From Spirochaetia bacterium (GTDB lineage: Bacteria; Spirochaetota; Spirochaetia; Treponematales; Breznakiellaceae): 22,176 bases of DNA. The stretch spans positions 1-22,176 of the forward strand of contig BNUW01000023.1 in NCBI GenBank assembly GCA_025997655.1, written 5' to 3'. The stretch's first letter is position 1; every line of letters starts with the position of its first letter. The position numbers and the translations under genes are program-made. The notes beneath the pieces are model-generated. The model was not told the DNA's origin. It worked only from the letters and a program-made list of their open reading frames with translations, and did not search any database. This document shows positions 7,317-15,961 of the stretch, in pieces.

Positions 7317-9020
7317 TTGAAAATAGACTTCCTGACATCGACGGCAAGAAAATTAAATTATCTTCTTACAAAAAAACAAAAGCTGTATCTTTTAGCTGTT
7401 CTTATACTGACAATTTTATTATCAATTGTTGAAACCCTGGGGGTATCGGTAATCATGCCGTTTATTTCCATAGCCTCAAACCCCGGATTAGTTAATTCCG
7501 GTATATACAAAACGGTATTTGATTTTTTCCATCCCGCATCGGTAAATAGCTTTATTGTTGCCTTTGGTATTGCTATTATAGTTTTTTATATATTCCGGTC
7601 TTGTTTTAACTTTTTTTATAACTATACAATAAATAAATTCTCCCTCGGAATGTTTCGTTATTTTGCCGATAAACTCTTTCAACTCTATATTTCCCTTCCG
7701 TATAAATTATTCGCACAGAAAAATTCATCCGATATAATGCACCTCACCCTCGTTGCATCAAATGATACGAGTGTTGTAATACAAAATTTTATGCTCATGT
7801 GTTCTGAGCTTTTTACGGTACTATTGATTTATACTGTTATGGTTGTCATGAATTGGCAGATGACACTGATATTTACCGGAATATTAATACTAATTTTATT
7901 ATTCGTATTACAGGTTCTTTTAAAATATGTCAAGGAACAGGGGAAAAAAAGAAGCGATGTGTCAATGAAGTTAAATCGTATAGTCGCGGAGACCCATGGA
8001 AATTATAAATTGGTAAAACTAAAGGGAAATGAGGAATATTTATGTACGGCCTTTGATGCATCCGCACGGGTTTCCTCACGGGCGCAAATAATAAGTAACA
8101 CCATAAGCGCAATGCCAAAAAACATTTTGGAAAGTTTGGGATTTGCACTTCTTGTTGCGGCGGTTATATTTATTATATGGTTTTATAAGTCGCCAAATAA
8201 TGTCATTCCAACTATTGCTATGTATGCCCTTGCACTTTACCGGATTTTGCCGGGAATAAATAAAATACTGCAGAATGTAAATCAGATTATTTTTTTCCAA
8301 CACTCCCTTGACCTGGTCTATGAAAACAGTAATCAGGAAATGGTTCATGAGGGGGAAGCGTCTATAGCGTTTGAAAAAGAGATACGGATTGAAAATTTAT
8401 CATTTGAATATGCTAAAGGGAAAAATGTCCTGAATACTGTTTCCCTCACCATTACTAAGGGCGAAAAGGTAGCAATTGTCGGTTCCAGCGGAGGGGGAAA
8501 ATCGACATTAGTTGATTTGATAATAGGAATTAATAAGCCCACATCGGGGACTATGTATAGTGATGGGACCGCAATTACTAATGAAAATATACGTTCATGG
8601 AGAAGAAAAATTGGGTATATACCACAGGACATCTACCTTTTTGACGGTACGGTGGCTGATAATGTAGCCTTTGGTTCGGAATTTAGTGAAGAACGGATAA
8701 TACGGGTATTGAAGATGGCCAATGTATGGGATTTTCTCCGTCAAAAAGACGGAATAAACACCATCGTTGGTGAAGGCGGCATACAATTAAGCGGCGGCCA
8801 AAAGCAGCGAATAGGCATTGCCCGTGCTTTTTATGATGATCCGGAAATATTAGTACTTGATGAAGCAACATCCGCCCTTGACAACGATACGGAAAGTAAA
8901 ATAATGGATGAAATTTATAGTTTAAGTTCCGATAAGACGCTTATCGTGGTTGCCCACCGGTTAAGTACCGTAGCGCGATGCGAACGGAAAATAACTATTG
9001 AGAATGGAAACGTTGTATGA
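7317..9020 (+). CDS. pglK: ABC-type lipid-linked oligosaccharide flippase, PglK-like
   Basis: This half-transporter has a fused membrane domain (residues ~1-315, six hydrophobic helices) and an ATPase domain (~345-567). ATPase motifs: Walker A GSSGGGKST with Lys at ~395, Q-loop IGYIPQDIYLFDG, signature LSGGQKQRIGIARAF, Walker B EILVLDEATSALD and H-loop VVAHRLSTV. The membrane half resembles Campylobacter PglK as I recall it (SVIMPFISIAS, FYIFRSCFNFFY, ALYRILPGINKI), so flipping of an undecaprenyl-linked glycan is the likely role. I choose TTG at 7317 over the ATG at 7260: it sits one base after the epimerase stop, has AAGG upstream, and exactly this stop-TTG junction is preserved in the relic at 4828-4852. 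The DNA is noticeably more AT-rich than the upstream sugar genes. Confidence 0.85.
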   Translation: MKIDFLTSTARKLNYLLTKKQKLYLLAVLILTILLSIVETLGVSVIMPFISIASNPGLVNSGIYKTVFDFFHPASVNSFIVAFGIAIIVFYIFRSCFNFFYNYTINKFSLGMFRYFADKLFQLYISLPYKLFAQKNSSDIMHLTLVASNDTSVVIQNFMLMCSELFTVLLIYTVMVVMNWQMTLIFTGILILILLFVLQVLLKYVKEQGKKRSDVSMKLNRIVAETHGNYKLVKLKGNEEYLCTAFDASARVSSRAQIISNTISAMPKNILESLGFALLVAAVIFIIWFYKSPNNVIPTIAMYALALYRILPGINKILQNVNQIIFFQHSLDLVYENSNQEMVHEGEASIAFEKEIRIENLSFEYAKGKNVLNTVSLTITKGEKVAIVGSSGGGKSTLVDLIIGINKPTSGTMYSDGTAITNENIRSWRRKIGYIPQDIYLFDGTVADNVAFGSEFSEERIIRVLKMANVWDFLRQKDGINTIVGEGGIQLSGGQKQRIGIARAFYDDPEILVLDEATSALDNDTESKIMDEIYSLSSDKTLIVVAHRLSTVARCERKITIENGNVV

Positions 9021-9093
9021 CACTTGATGCCCTATGGAACAACTGCTTAAAATACTGGATGAAGAAACGCAAAAAGGAAATGTAAAACCTTGA
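9017..9093 (+). other. Short spacer with two overlapping mini-ORFs, possible gene remnant
   Basis: After the flippase stop, an ATG overlapping it (9017) opens 22 codons ending in TAA at 9083-9085, and an ATG at 9034 opens 19 codons ending in TGA at 9091-9093, overlapping the next gene's TTG. Neither is recognisable. A one-base slip would join MTLDALWNNCLK to ILDEETQKGNVK as one chain, so it might be the decayed start of a lost gene. No terminator or promoter is evident. Confidence 0.25.
9071..9083 (+). repeat. 13-base direct repeat, left copy
   Basis: AAAAAGGAAATGT recurs at 10229-10241, so the two copies sit at the two ends of the AlbA_2-like gene. The left copy probably also supplies its ribosome site (AAGGA). 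The repeat is AT-rich and short, so chance is not excluded. Confidence 0.4.
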
Positions 9094-10244
9094 ACGAAAA
9101 AGAATTATTATCTATAATTCAAGGCGGAGAATCAAGCAAGGTTCAATTTAAAGAACGACTGCCCCATCTTGACAGCCTTGCCCACGAGCTAATCGCTTTT
9201 TCAAATTCACAGGGCGGCATAATCATATTTGGGGTAAATGACAAAACAGGCGAATTAAACGGGCTTTCGTTTACAGAAATACAACACTTAAATCAGCAAT
9301 TAGTAAATACGGCGTCCCAGAAAGTTTATCCGCCTGTTTTTATTACCACCGAAACAGTATCTGCTCAAGGTAATAATATTGTTGTTGTATCGGTAGAAGA
9401 AGGCACGGGGAAGCCGTATAAAGATGCGAATGGTACTATTTATTTAAAGAATGGTTCTGATAAAAGGAAAGTTACTTCAAATGACGAACTGGCCCGGTTA
9501 TTGCGCAGCGGCGGATCGCTGTTTGCTGACGAATTATTAATACAGGGAAGTTCAATAGATGACATTAATTCTGAACAATTTAATGCGTTTGTTCTGCGGA
9601 AATATAAAAAAACAATTGACGAGTTACAAGTTGAAAAAGAAAGAATTGTGGAAAATTTAGATTTATCAAAAAACGGGCTTCTAACGTTAACCGGTCTTTT
9701 ACTTTTCTCAAATAAACGCCATCTTCAACGCCCGCAATTTTCCATACAGTGTGTTTCAATTGACGGCCCAAAAATTGAAAATACTTTTACCGATAATGAA
9801 GGCATTCTTGAAGGCGCTATGTCGGAAGTTTTTCAGCGTACCATGGATTTTATCAATAGAAATATGAAAAAAGTCCCTGAAACGACCGGGTTTAACAGCC
9901 AGACAAAATGGGAAATACCCTATGAAGTTTTTGAAGAATTAATTGTAAATGCCCTGGTACACAGGGATTATTTTATTTCTTCAACCGTAAAAGTTTTTAT
10001 TTTTTCAGACCGGGTCGAAATTATCAGTCCGGGAAAATTGCCCAATTCGCTTACCATAGAAAATGCAAAAAACGGACTTTCCGTAATCCGTAATCCAATT
10101 TTGCTTTCCATCGCACAGTATATCCTGCCTTATAAAGGTCTGGGCACCGGGATAAGCAGATCATATGCGTTGTACCCCGATATAATTATGGAAAATAAAA
10201 TTGAAGAAAATCAGTTTAAAGTAACAATAAAAAGGAAATGTTGA
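9090..10244 (+). CDS. AlbA_2 (Schlafen-like) domain ATP-binding protein
   Basis: This is a 384-residue protein. The first ~125 residues carry the AlbA_2/Schlafen core: GGESSKVQFKERL, the HELIAFSNSQGGIIIFGV strand-helix-strand, and YLKNGSDKRKVTS. The C-terminal part is a HATPase_c_4 fold: EELIVNALVHRDY (N-box), VEIISPGKLP (G1) and YKGLGTGISRS (G2). Members are often called putative transcriptional regulators, and relatives occur in defence and mobile regions; the real function is not established. The TTG start at 9090 fits the usual family N-terminus, and no ATG is suitably placed. It opens a block of four non-sugar genes inserted between flippase and Wzi genes, all in the operon direction. 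Regulator or nucleic-acid-binding effector are both possible. Confidence 0.8.
   Translation: MNEKELLSIIQGGESSKVQFKERLPHLDSLAHELIAFSNSQGGIIIFGVNDKTGELNGLSFTEIQHLNQQLVNTASQKVYPPVFITTETVSAQGNNIVVVSVEEGTGKPYKDANGTIYLKNGSDKRKVTSNDELARLLRSGGSLFADELLIQGSSIDDINSEQFNAFVLRKYKKTIDELQVEKERIVENLDLSKNGLLTLTGLLLFSNKRHLQRPQFSIQCVSIDGPKIENTFTDNEGILEGAMSEVFQRTMDFINRNMKKVPETTGFNSQTKWEIPYEVFEELIVNALVHRDYFISSTVKVFIFSDRVEIISPGKLPNSLTIENAKNGLSVIRNPILLSIAQYILPYKGLGTGISRSYALYPDIIMENKIEENQFKVTIKRKC
10229..10241 (+). repeat. 13-base direct repeat, right copy
   Basis: Identical to 9071-9083. It lies over the last codons of the AlbA_2-like gene, ending three bases before the end of its TGA stop. Confidence 0.4.
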
Positions 10245-10253
10245 AAAAAGTTT

Positions 10254-11819
10254 ATGAATAAACGTCCCGTTCGTTTTTTCAATACCACCGGCCCCTGTAA
10301 TCCATGGGATCATTATATGCTGCCTCCGGAGGAACGCCTTGTCGGGGCGCAGCTACACCGGTATATAAGCGACAATCTTTATTGGGTACTCCATGCTCCC
10401 CGGCAGACCGGGAAAACAACCTTTTTACAAAACTGGATGCGGCAGATAAATGCCGGGAAAGAAGCTGCTGCCTGTTATGTGAGCATTGAGACCTGTCAGG
10501 GAGTTTCTGATTCAAAACGGGCGATACCGGCTATCTGTGACGCAATCACCGGTGCTGTCCAAAAAAACAATTTACCTGTTCCTGTTAGTGAAACAGGAAA
10601 TCCCCAATCACAACTTTATGATATATTAAGCAATTGGGCAAAGCTTGTTGCGCCAAAGCTCCTGGTTGTACTTTTTGACGAAGTTGATGTATTGGAAGGT
10701 GAAGCGTTAATCAGCTTTTTACGGCAATTGCGAAGCGGATTTGCAAATCGTGGTATAGGTATGTTCCCCACATCCGTTGCATTAGTTGGCGTGAGGGACT
10801 TGAAAGATTACGTTACCGCTGCAAAAGATGGTATTGCCCTTAATCCCGGCTCTCCCTTCAATATAAAATCAGATTCTGCGTCCTTATCTAATTTTTCTAA
10901 AGAGGATGTTAAAAACCTTTTTGCCCAGCGTACCGTTGAAACCGGTCAAGAGATAACCGGTGAAGCCCTTGACTATATCTGGGATCAATCCCGCGGACAG
11001 CCGTGGATAGTGAATTCACTTTTTCAGCGGGCAACCATGCGGGTGCTCAAAGAAGATTGTTACGATACCGTAACCATTGCGCACACAGAGGAAGCACGGC
11101 AACAGATGGTTTTAGCCCGGGAGACCCATCTGGACGCCCTTGCCGCGAGGCTGGAAATACAGGAAGTACGGAAAGTAATGGAAGCTTTGATAACCGGGGA
11201 GCCAAATCCAGGATTGCTGGAAAGTGATGAGTACAGGATATGCAGCGATTTGGGGCTTGTTACCCTGGAAGAAGGGACCCCCTGTATCAGCAATCCTATT
11301 TACCGGGAAATAATAGCCCGGCAAATGACCTTTAGTACCCAAGCCGCAATTCAGAAGCCTGAATGGCAGTGGAAAACCCCTGATGGTTCCCTGGATATGG
11401 ATACTCTTTTAAAAGAGTTTCAGAAATTCTGGCGAAAACATTCAGCAGTGTGGGAAGCTCAATCAAATTATCATGAAGCGTTTCCCCATCTTTTATTAAT
11501 GGCTTTTTTGCAGAGAGTCCTGAACGGAGGCGGAGAGATTGACCGGGAATATGCGGCAGGACGCGGAAGAATGGATTTAGCCGTTCACTATAATGCTAAA
11601 ACATATATTATAGAAGTTAAACTTATACATTATTATGATACACTTAATGAAGTAAAAAAAGAAGGCTTGAAACAAATTGTACGATACCGGGATACGGTTG
11701 ATAAAAATGCCCCCGCATATTTAGTGATTTTTGACAGGCGCCCTGAGAGTATAGAAAAAAGCTGGGAAGAAAAAATTCAATGGCTGGCGGAAGAAGATAT
11801 TACTATAGTGGGATGTTAG
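10254..11819 (+). CDS. AAA ATPase with C-terminal PD-(D/E)XK nuclease-like domain
   Basis: This is a 521-residue protein. Walker A is APRQTGKTT at residues 48-56 (Lys 54) and Walker B is LLVVLFDEVDVLEG with D142/E143. The N-terminal RFFNTTGPCNPWDHYMLP leader and an ORC/STAND-like helical region follow the AAA-like family found in many accessory loci. Residues ~390-521 contain GRGRMDLAV...YIIEVKL, giving D441, E454 and K456 as a PD-(D/E)XK-type active site. The combination predicts an ATP-dependent or signal-gated nuclease. The start lies nine bases after the AlbA_2-like gene and has no good ribosome site. Its role is inferred from the motifs only. Together with its two downstream neighbours it could form a defence unit, or it may be an independent accessory gene. 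Confidence 0.75.
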   Translation: MNKRPVRFFNTTGPCNPWDHYMLPPEERLVGAQLHRYISDNLYWVLHAPRQTGKTTFLQNWMRQINAGKEAAACYVSIETCQGVSDSKRAIPAICDAITGAVQKNNLPVPVSETGNPQSQLYDILSNWAKLVAPKLLVVLFDEVDVLEGEALISFLRQLRSGFANRGIGMFPTSVALVGVRDLKDYVTAAKDGIALNPGSPFNIKSDSASLSNFSKEDVKNLFAQRTVETGQEITGEALDYIWDQSRGQPWIVNSLFQRATMRVLKEDCYDTVTIAHTEEARQQMVLARETHLDALAARLEIQEVRKVMEALITGEPNPGLLESDEYRICSDLGLVTLEEGTPCISNPIYREIIARQMTFSTQAAIQKPEWQWKTPDGSLDMDTLLKEFQKFWRKHSAVWEAQSNYHEAFPHLLLMAFLQRVLNGGGEIDREYAAGRGRMDLAVHYNAKTYIIEVKLIHYYDTLNEVKKEGLKQIVRYRDTVDKNAPAYLVIFDRRPESIEKSWEEKIQWLAEEDITIVGC

Positions 11820-11849
11820 ATACAGTATTGTTACCAAAAGAGTGAAACA

Positions 11850-12605
11850 ATGAACAATGAAAACGACATTCGATGGCAGCAGCGGTTTTCCAATTATACA
11901 AAAGCTTTTGAAAAGCTCGAAGAAGCAGTACAATACATAATACAGAACAGTGAAAATACAAAATCAACTGCGGCGGAAATCATAGAGGAAGGTCTGGTGC
12001 AGCGTTTTGAATACACCCATGAACTTGCCTGGAAAGTGATGAAAGATTATGCGGAATATCAGGGAAATAATTCCATTGGCGGTTCACGGGACGCAACAAG
12101 AGAAGCGCTCGACCTTAACCTCATTTCTGACGGCGCCATTTGGATGGATATGATACAAAGCCGTAATGAAACATCTCATACCTATAACAATGTGATCGCA
12201 CAAACTATTGTAAAAAAAATCATTGCCGATTACTTTCCGGTTTTTCAGGCCTTTAAAATATCCATGCGAGCTAAACTGCCTAAGCTCAAGCCGTTACCAT
12301 ATGGCCTTCAGGAGACGGAACTGCAAAAAATAGTAACTGTTTTTACCCATTATTCTGAAATTGAACAGGCAGTCTTGTTTGGTTCCCGTGCAAAAGGAAA
12401 CAATAAACCATATTCTGATATTGATATTGCCTTAAAAGGCGAAAAACTGGATTTAACCGTTAAAGGCAAAATTGAGAATGAGCTGGATGATCTATTGCTC
12501 CCTTATAAGATAGATATGATGCTCTTTCAACACATACGCAATGATGAGTTACTTGAATATATACAACGTGCAGGTAAGGTTCTGTATTCAAGAGGAATCA
12601 AATGA
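11850..12605 (+). CDS. HEPN-MNT single-chain fusion (HI0074-type domain + nucleotidyltransferase)
   Basis: This is a 251-residue protein. Residues ~1-135 are an HI0074-family (HEPN-like) four-helix domain: RFEYTHELAWKVMKDY, GGSRDATREAL, and SRNETSHTY, which contains an R-x4-H motif (R105, H110) of the kind used by HEPN RNases. Residues ~155-251 are a minimal nucleotidyltransferase: LFGSRAKGNNKPYSDIDIAL with GS at 178-179, D190 and D192, plus a third Asp at 222. In HEPN-MNT toxin-antitoxin pairs the HEPN protein is the RNase toxin and the MNT protein neutralises it by nucleotidylation. Here both lie on one chain with both active sites apparently intact. It could equally be an enzyme and substrate-binding pair, as the HI0074 name implies. 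It overlaps the next gene by four bases (ATGA), implying coupled translation. Confidence 0.82.
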   Translation: MNNENDIRWQQRFSNYTKAFEKLEEAVQYIIQNSENTKSTAAEIIEEGLVQRFEYTHELAWKVMKDYAEYQGNNSIGGSRDATREALDLNLISDGAIWMDMIQSRNETSHTYNNVIAQTIVKKIIADYFPVFQAFKISMRAKLPKLKPLPYGLQETELQKIVTVFTHYSEIEQAVLFGSRAKGNNKPYSDIDIALKGEKLDLTVKGKIENELDDLLLPYKIDMMLFQHIRNDELLEYIQRAGKVLYSRGIK

Positions 12606-14299
12606 AACCGCTCCCTATTGGCATTAGTTTTTTTGACACAATCATAGAAGAAAATTATTTCTATGTTGATAAAACGTTGCTTATAAGAGACATCCTCGAC
12701 AAACAAGCGGCAGTGAATTTATTTACCCGTCCGCGGCGTTTTGGTAAAACGCTCAATATGCGTATGCTCCAGTGTTTTTTTGAAGATACGGGCGAAACTA
12801 CCGGCAAAGATACCGCCGCATTGTTTCGCGGACTAAAAATTATGCTCGCAGGTGTTCAGTATACATCCCATATTGCTCAATATCCGGTGATATTTTTGAC
12901 GTTTAAGGATGCCCGTCGGCAGTCTTTTGAAGCGGCATATTCTGTACTCAAGGATAGCATCATTGATGAATTCGGACGGCATAGCTATGTATTGCAAGAT
13001 GAACGGCTCTCAACTAAAAAGGTGCAATACGAGCGCATTATGCAGGGACATGGAGAGCGTAGTGACTACGATAAAGCACTCAAGTTTCTTTCGGAATGTT
13101 TGTTTATTCATCATGGGAAAAAAGCGATTGTTCTTCTTGATGAATACGATGTGCCGCTTGAATCCTCGTGGTCGAATGGCTACTACACGGAGATGGCCGA
13201 TTTTATTCGCTCATTGCTGGGAGCAGCGCTAAAGGATAATCTCTTTTTGAGATTTGCGGCTATTACCGGATGTTTACGCATTTCAAAGGAGAGTATCTTT
13301 ACCGGATTGAATAATCTTGATGTGAATTCAATTACCGGTAAGAACTATACCGAATATTTTGGGTTTACGCAGGAAGAAATCAACAATATGCTTGCTTACT
13401 ATTCGCTTAATTCCTGTGCCGGTATGGTAAAAGAATGGTATGATGGTTATTTATTTGGCAATACAGAGGTATATAATCCATGGAGCAGCATAAAAATTGT
13501 CAAAGACCTGTGCGCTGACATACATAGTCTGCCGCAGCCGTACTGGGCAAACACCAGTTCCAACAGTATTGTGCGCACACTTATTGATAAAGCTGATGAT
13601 GACGCAAAGGCAGACCTGGACACATTGATTGCAGGCGGCACAATCAAGAAAATAATCCATGAAGACATAACCTATGATGAAATAGAAAAAAATATCGACA
13701 ATATATGGAACTTTTTATTCTTTACCGGCTACTTGAAAAAGATAGGAGAATATGCAGATACCGAAAACAACATCGTTTTAGAGTTAACAATTCCAAATAT
13801 AGAATTGTTGTGTATATTTCGCAATAAAATTCAGGAATGGTTTAAAGAAACCATTGAACAGTGCGATTTATCGCGTTTATACACGGCGGTGCTGGATGGG
13901 GATGCGCAAACCTTTGAAGACGAGCTTTCTGAATTACTTATTGACTCTATAAGTTTTTATGACAACCAGGAAAACTTTTATCACGGATTTTTAACAGGTA
14001 TACTTTCAAAGGCAAAACGGTATTTAGTAAAATCAAACCGTGAATCAGGAAATGGACGAAGCGATATTTTTATGAAAAACGTAAGCGCTAAAGGAAAAGC
14101 GGTTGTTTTTGAGCTAAAAGTTGCTCAAAATATGCAGGAATTATCCGCAAAATGCGATGCGGCATTACAACAAATTGAAAATAAAAAGTACATAAAAGAA
14201 CTCGAACAAGAGGGGTATCAGCATATTCTTAAATACGGTATTGCATTCTGTAGAAAAGACTGTATGGTTAAGATAGCGGATTCAATAATAAAGGAATAA
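12602..14299 (+). CDS. AAA-ATPase-like protein with C-terminal PD-(D/E)XK nuclease domain
   Basis: This is a 565-residue protein. The N-terminus is the classic AAA-ATPase-like family: PIGISFFDTIIEENYFYVDKT, Walker A RPRRFGKTLNM (Lys 49) and Walker B AIVLLDEYDVPLE. The C-terminal ~100 residues show GNGRSDIF...AVVFELKVA, giving D488, E504 and K506 of a PD-(D/E)XK site (PDDEXK_9-type). This family occurs in many paralogous copies in anaerobes such as Treponema and Bacteroidetes; its function is not settled, with a mobile or defence role often suspected. It differs in family from the AAA-nuclease at 10254-11819, although the logic (ATPase then nuclease) is the same. It ends three bases before the Wzi-like gene, so the cargo is transcriptionally embedded in the glycan operon. 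Confidence 0.85.
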   Translation: MKPLPIGISFFDTIIEENYFYVDKTLLIRDILDKQAAVNLFTRPRRFGKTLNMRMLQCFFEDTGETTGKDTAALFRGLKIMLAGVQYTSHIAQYPVIFLTFKDARRQSFEAAYSVLKDSIIDEFGRHSYVLQDERLSTKKVQYERIMQGHGERSDYDKALKFLSECLFIHHGKKAIVLLDEYDVPLESSWSNGYYTEMADFIRSLLGAALKDNLFLRFAAITGCLRISKESIFTGLNNLDVNSITGKNYTEYFGFTQEEINNMLAYYSLNSCAGMVKEWYDGYLFGNTEVYNPWSSIKIVKDLCADIHSLPQPYWANTSSNSIVRTLIDKADDDAKADLDTLIAGGTIKKIIHEDITYDEIEKNIDNIWNFLFFTGYLKKIGEYADTENNIVLELTIPNIELLCIFRNKIQEWFKETIEQCDLSRLYTAVLDGDAQTFEDELSELLIDSISFYDNQENFYHGFLTGILSKAKRYLVKSNRESGNGRSDIFMKNVSAKGKAVVFELKVAQNMQELSAKCDAALQQIENKKYIKELEQEGYQHILKYGIAFCRKDCMVKIADSIIKE

Positions 14300-14302
14300 T
14301 GT

Positions 14303-15961
14303 ATGAATACTGTTAAAGTTAGCATTTTAGTTCTATTGCTTAGCATTTGTATAATAAATATTCCCGCCCAGGAAGCCCTCGTATCCGACACCGAACGGTA
14401 CTACGACTTCCTTGCTTTACAAGGCCTCACCGAACGGCCCTACCTCAATTACCGCACCTTATCCGATTCAGCCTGGGACATAGCCACCGATGCAGCGCAT
14501 CCCTGGCAGGGACAAAACCTGGGCACAACACGAAAACTATTCGGTGACGTATCCATGCGGCTCTATGGCCCGGAACTATTCATGTCCGGAAACACTGCGG
14601 CGCCTTATGGACAGAATGACGGGGCTTTGTGGCAAGGCAGGGGCTTTAACACAAGCCTTACCGGGGGCATACGGTTTGAGGGTTACGGCGTGGAACTTAC
14701 CTTTAAGCCGCAGTTGGCGTTTAGTCAGAATGCGGCATTTGATTATATAACACCGGGAGGCATGCAAAAGGCTGCCTATGCGGGTAAAGCCGACACCTTC
14801 GGTTATTTCTGGGGTACCGTTGACGCGCCGCAGCGTTTTGGGGATGATCCCTTCTTTACCTATGATTGGGGCGATAGTGAAGTTCGCTATACCTGGAAAA
14901 CACTAACCGTGGGATTCGGGACCCAGGCGATATGGCTTGGGCCTTCGTATTTAAATTCGATGTTACACTCAAATAATGCGCCTACGTATCCCAAATTCGA
15001 TATTGGTTTACGAAAACAGCGGATTGTTATTCCAAGGGTTAATTGGTATTGGGGGGATGTTGAAGCACGTATTTGGGTTGGGTATTTGTCGGAATCGAAT
15101 TATTTTGATAATGATGATTCTAATGACCACAATATGATTCATGGATTTTCTTTCGCCTATTCACCGCCGGGTGTTTTGAGCGGGTTAACATTATTTGCAA
15201 ATCGTGTATGCGTTGTTCATTGGGAATGGGAAAATTTAAAATTTATTATTCCAAGTGATACTAATACAATTGAAGATCAAAAAGCATCTTTTGGCGTGTC
15301 ATGGCTTTTCCCAAAAGCAGGGCTTGAAGTGTATGGAGAATTAGGAGTTGACGATTTTGTACCCGGAGGGACCGATGGCAGCATTGAAGGGTATCTCCGG
15401 TATCCATTTCATACAATGATGTATACCGTTGGACTTAAAAAGACCCTGGGTATTGCGCCAACTCGTGATATATACGGCGAAATAATTTTTGAATGGAATT
15501 CCATGGAAATGTCCCAGGATTTTCAGTTTCAATGGCCATCTTCGCCATATTTTCACGGAACCATACGGCAAGGGTATACCAACGGCGGCCAATGGTTAGG
15601 CGCCGGAAGCGGTTGGGGTGGGAACAGCCAGTACCTGGAATTTAAAGTTTATTATCCCAAGGGTACCTCTTCCCTCTTTTTCCACAGAAATAACCCGGAT
15701 AATAATTTTATATACAGTAAAGCGGTCAAAACTTCTGCTTCAGAAAATCCCTATTTCAAAAGCTGGAAAGCAAATTTCATAATAGGGGTTTCTACAAATT
15801 ATTTACTCCTTAACCAATTAAGTATCGGTGGTGGGATTGCCTATAATCTGATAATAAATCCATATTATTACTTCGATAAAGCAGGAAAACCCTGGCCCTT
15901 TGAAGATGATTATCTACATAATCTTTCTTTTCATATGAGTATCAAATGGATGATTCCATAA
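14303..15961 (+). CDS. Capsule assembly Wzi-family outer-membrane protein
   Basis: This 552-residue protein has a signal peptide (hydrophobic core residues 7-20, likely cut at PA|Q, 22-23). The mature start, with SDTERYYDFLALQGL...PYLNYRTLSDSAW, is the N-terminal pattern of Wzi-type proteins. The rest is a beta-barrel rich in aromatic residues, including GFGTQAIWLGPSYLNSMLHSNNAP and a C-terminal LSFHMSIKWMIP strand. Wzi in enterobacteria is an outer-membrane lectin that anchors capsule. That role fits the neighbours: four glycosyltransferases follow directly. Base composition changes inside the gene, GC-rich to about 14950 and then more AT-rich, which may mark recombination. The stop lies inside the start of the next gene (16-base overlap). 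Confidence 0.75.
   Translation: MNTVKVSILVLLLSICIINIPAQEALVSDTERYYDFLALQGLTERPYLNYRTLSDSAWDIATDAAHPWQGQNLGTTRKLFGDVSMRLYGPELFMSGNTAAPYGQNDGALWQGRGFNTSLTGGIRFEGYGVELTFKPQLAFSQNAAFDYITPGGMQKAAYAGKADTFGYFWGTVDAPQRFGDDPFFTYDWGDSEVRYTWKTLTVGFGTQAIWLGPSYLNSMLHSNNAPTYPKFDIGLRKQRIVIPRVNWYWGDVEARIWVGYLSESNYFDNDDSNDHNMIHGFSFAYSPPGVLSGLTLFANRVCVVHWEWENLKFIIPSDTNTIEDQKASFGVSWLFPKAGLEVYGELGVDDFVPGGTDGSIEGYLRYPFHTMMYTVGLKKTLGIAPTRDIYGEIIFEWNSMEMSQDFQFQWPSSPYFHGTIRQGYTNGGQWLGAGSGWGGNSQYLEFKVYYPKGTSSLFFHRNNPDNNFIYSKAVKTSASENPYFKSWKANFIIGVSTNYLLLNQLSIGGGIAYNLIINPYYYFDKAGKPWPFEDDYLHNLSFHMSIKWMIP

Noticed and set aside
9021..14302. Insertion sequence or prophage carrying the accessory genes
   Set aside because: I found no transposase, integrase, terminal inverted repeats or target duplication beyond a weak 13-base repeat around one gene.
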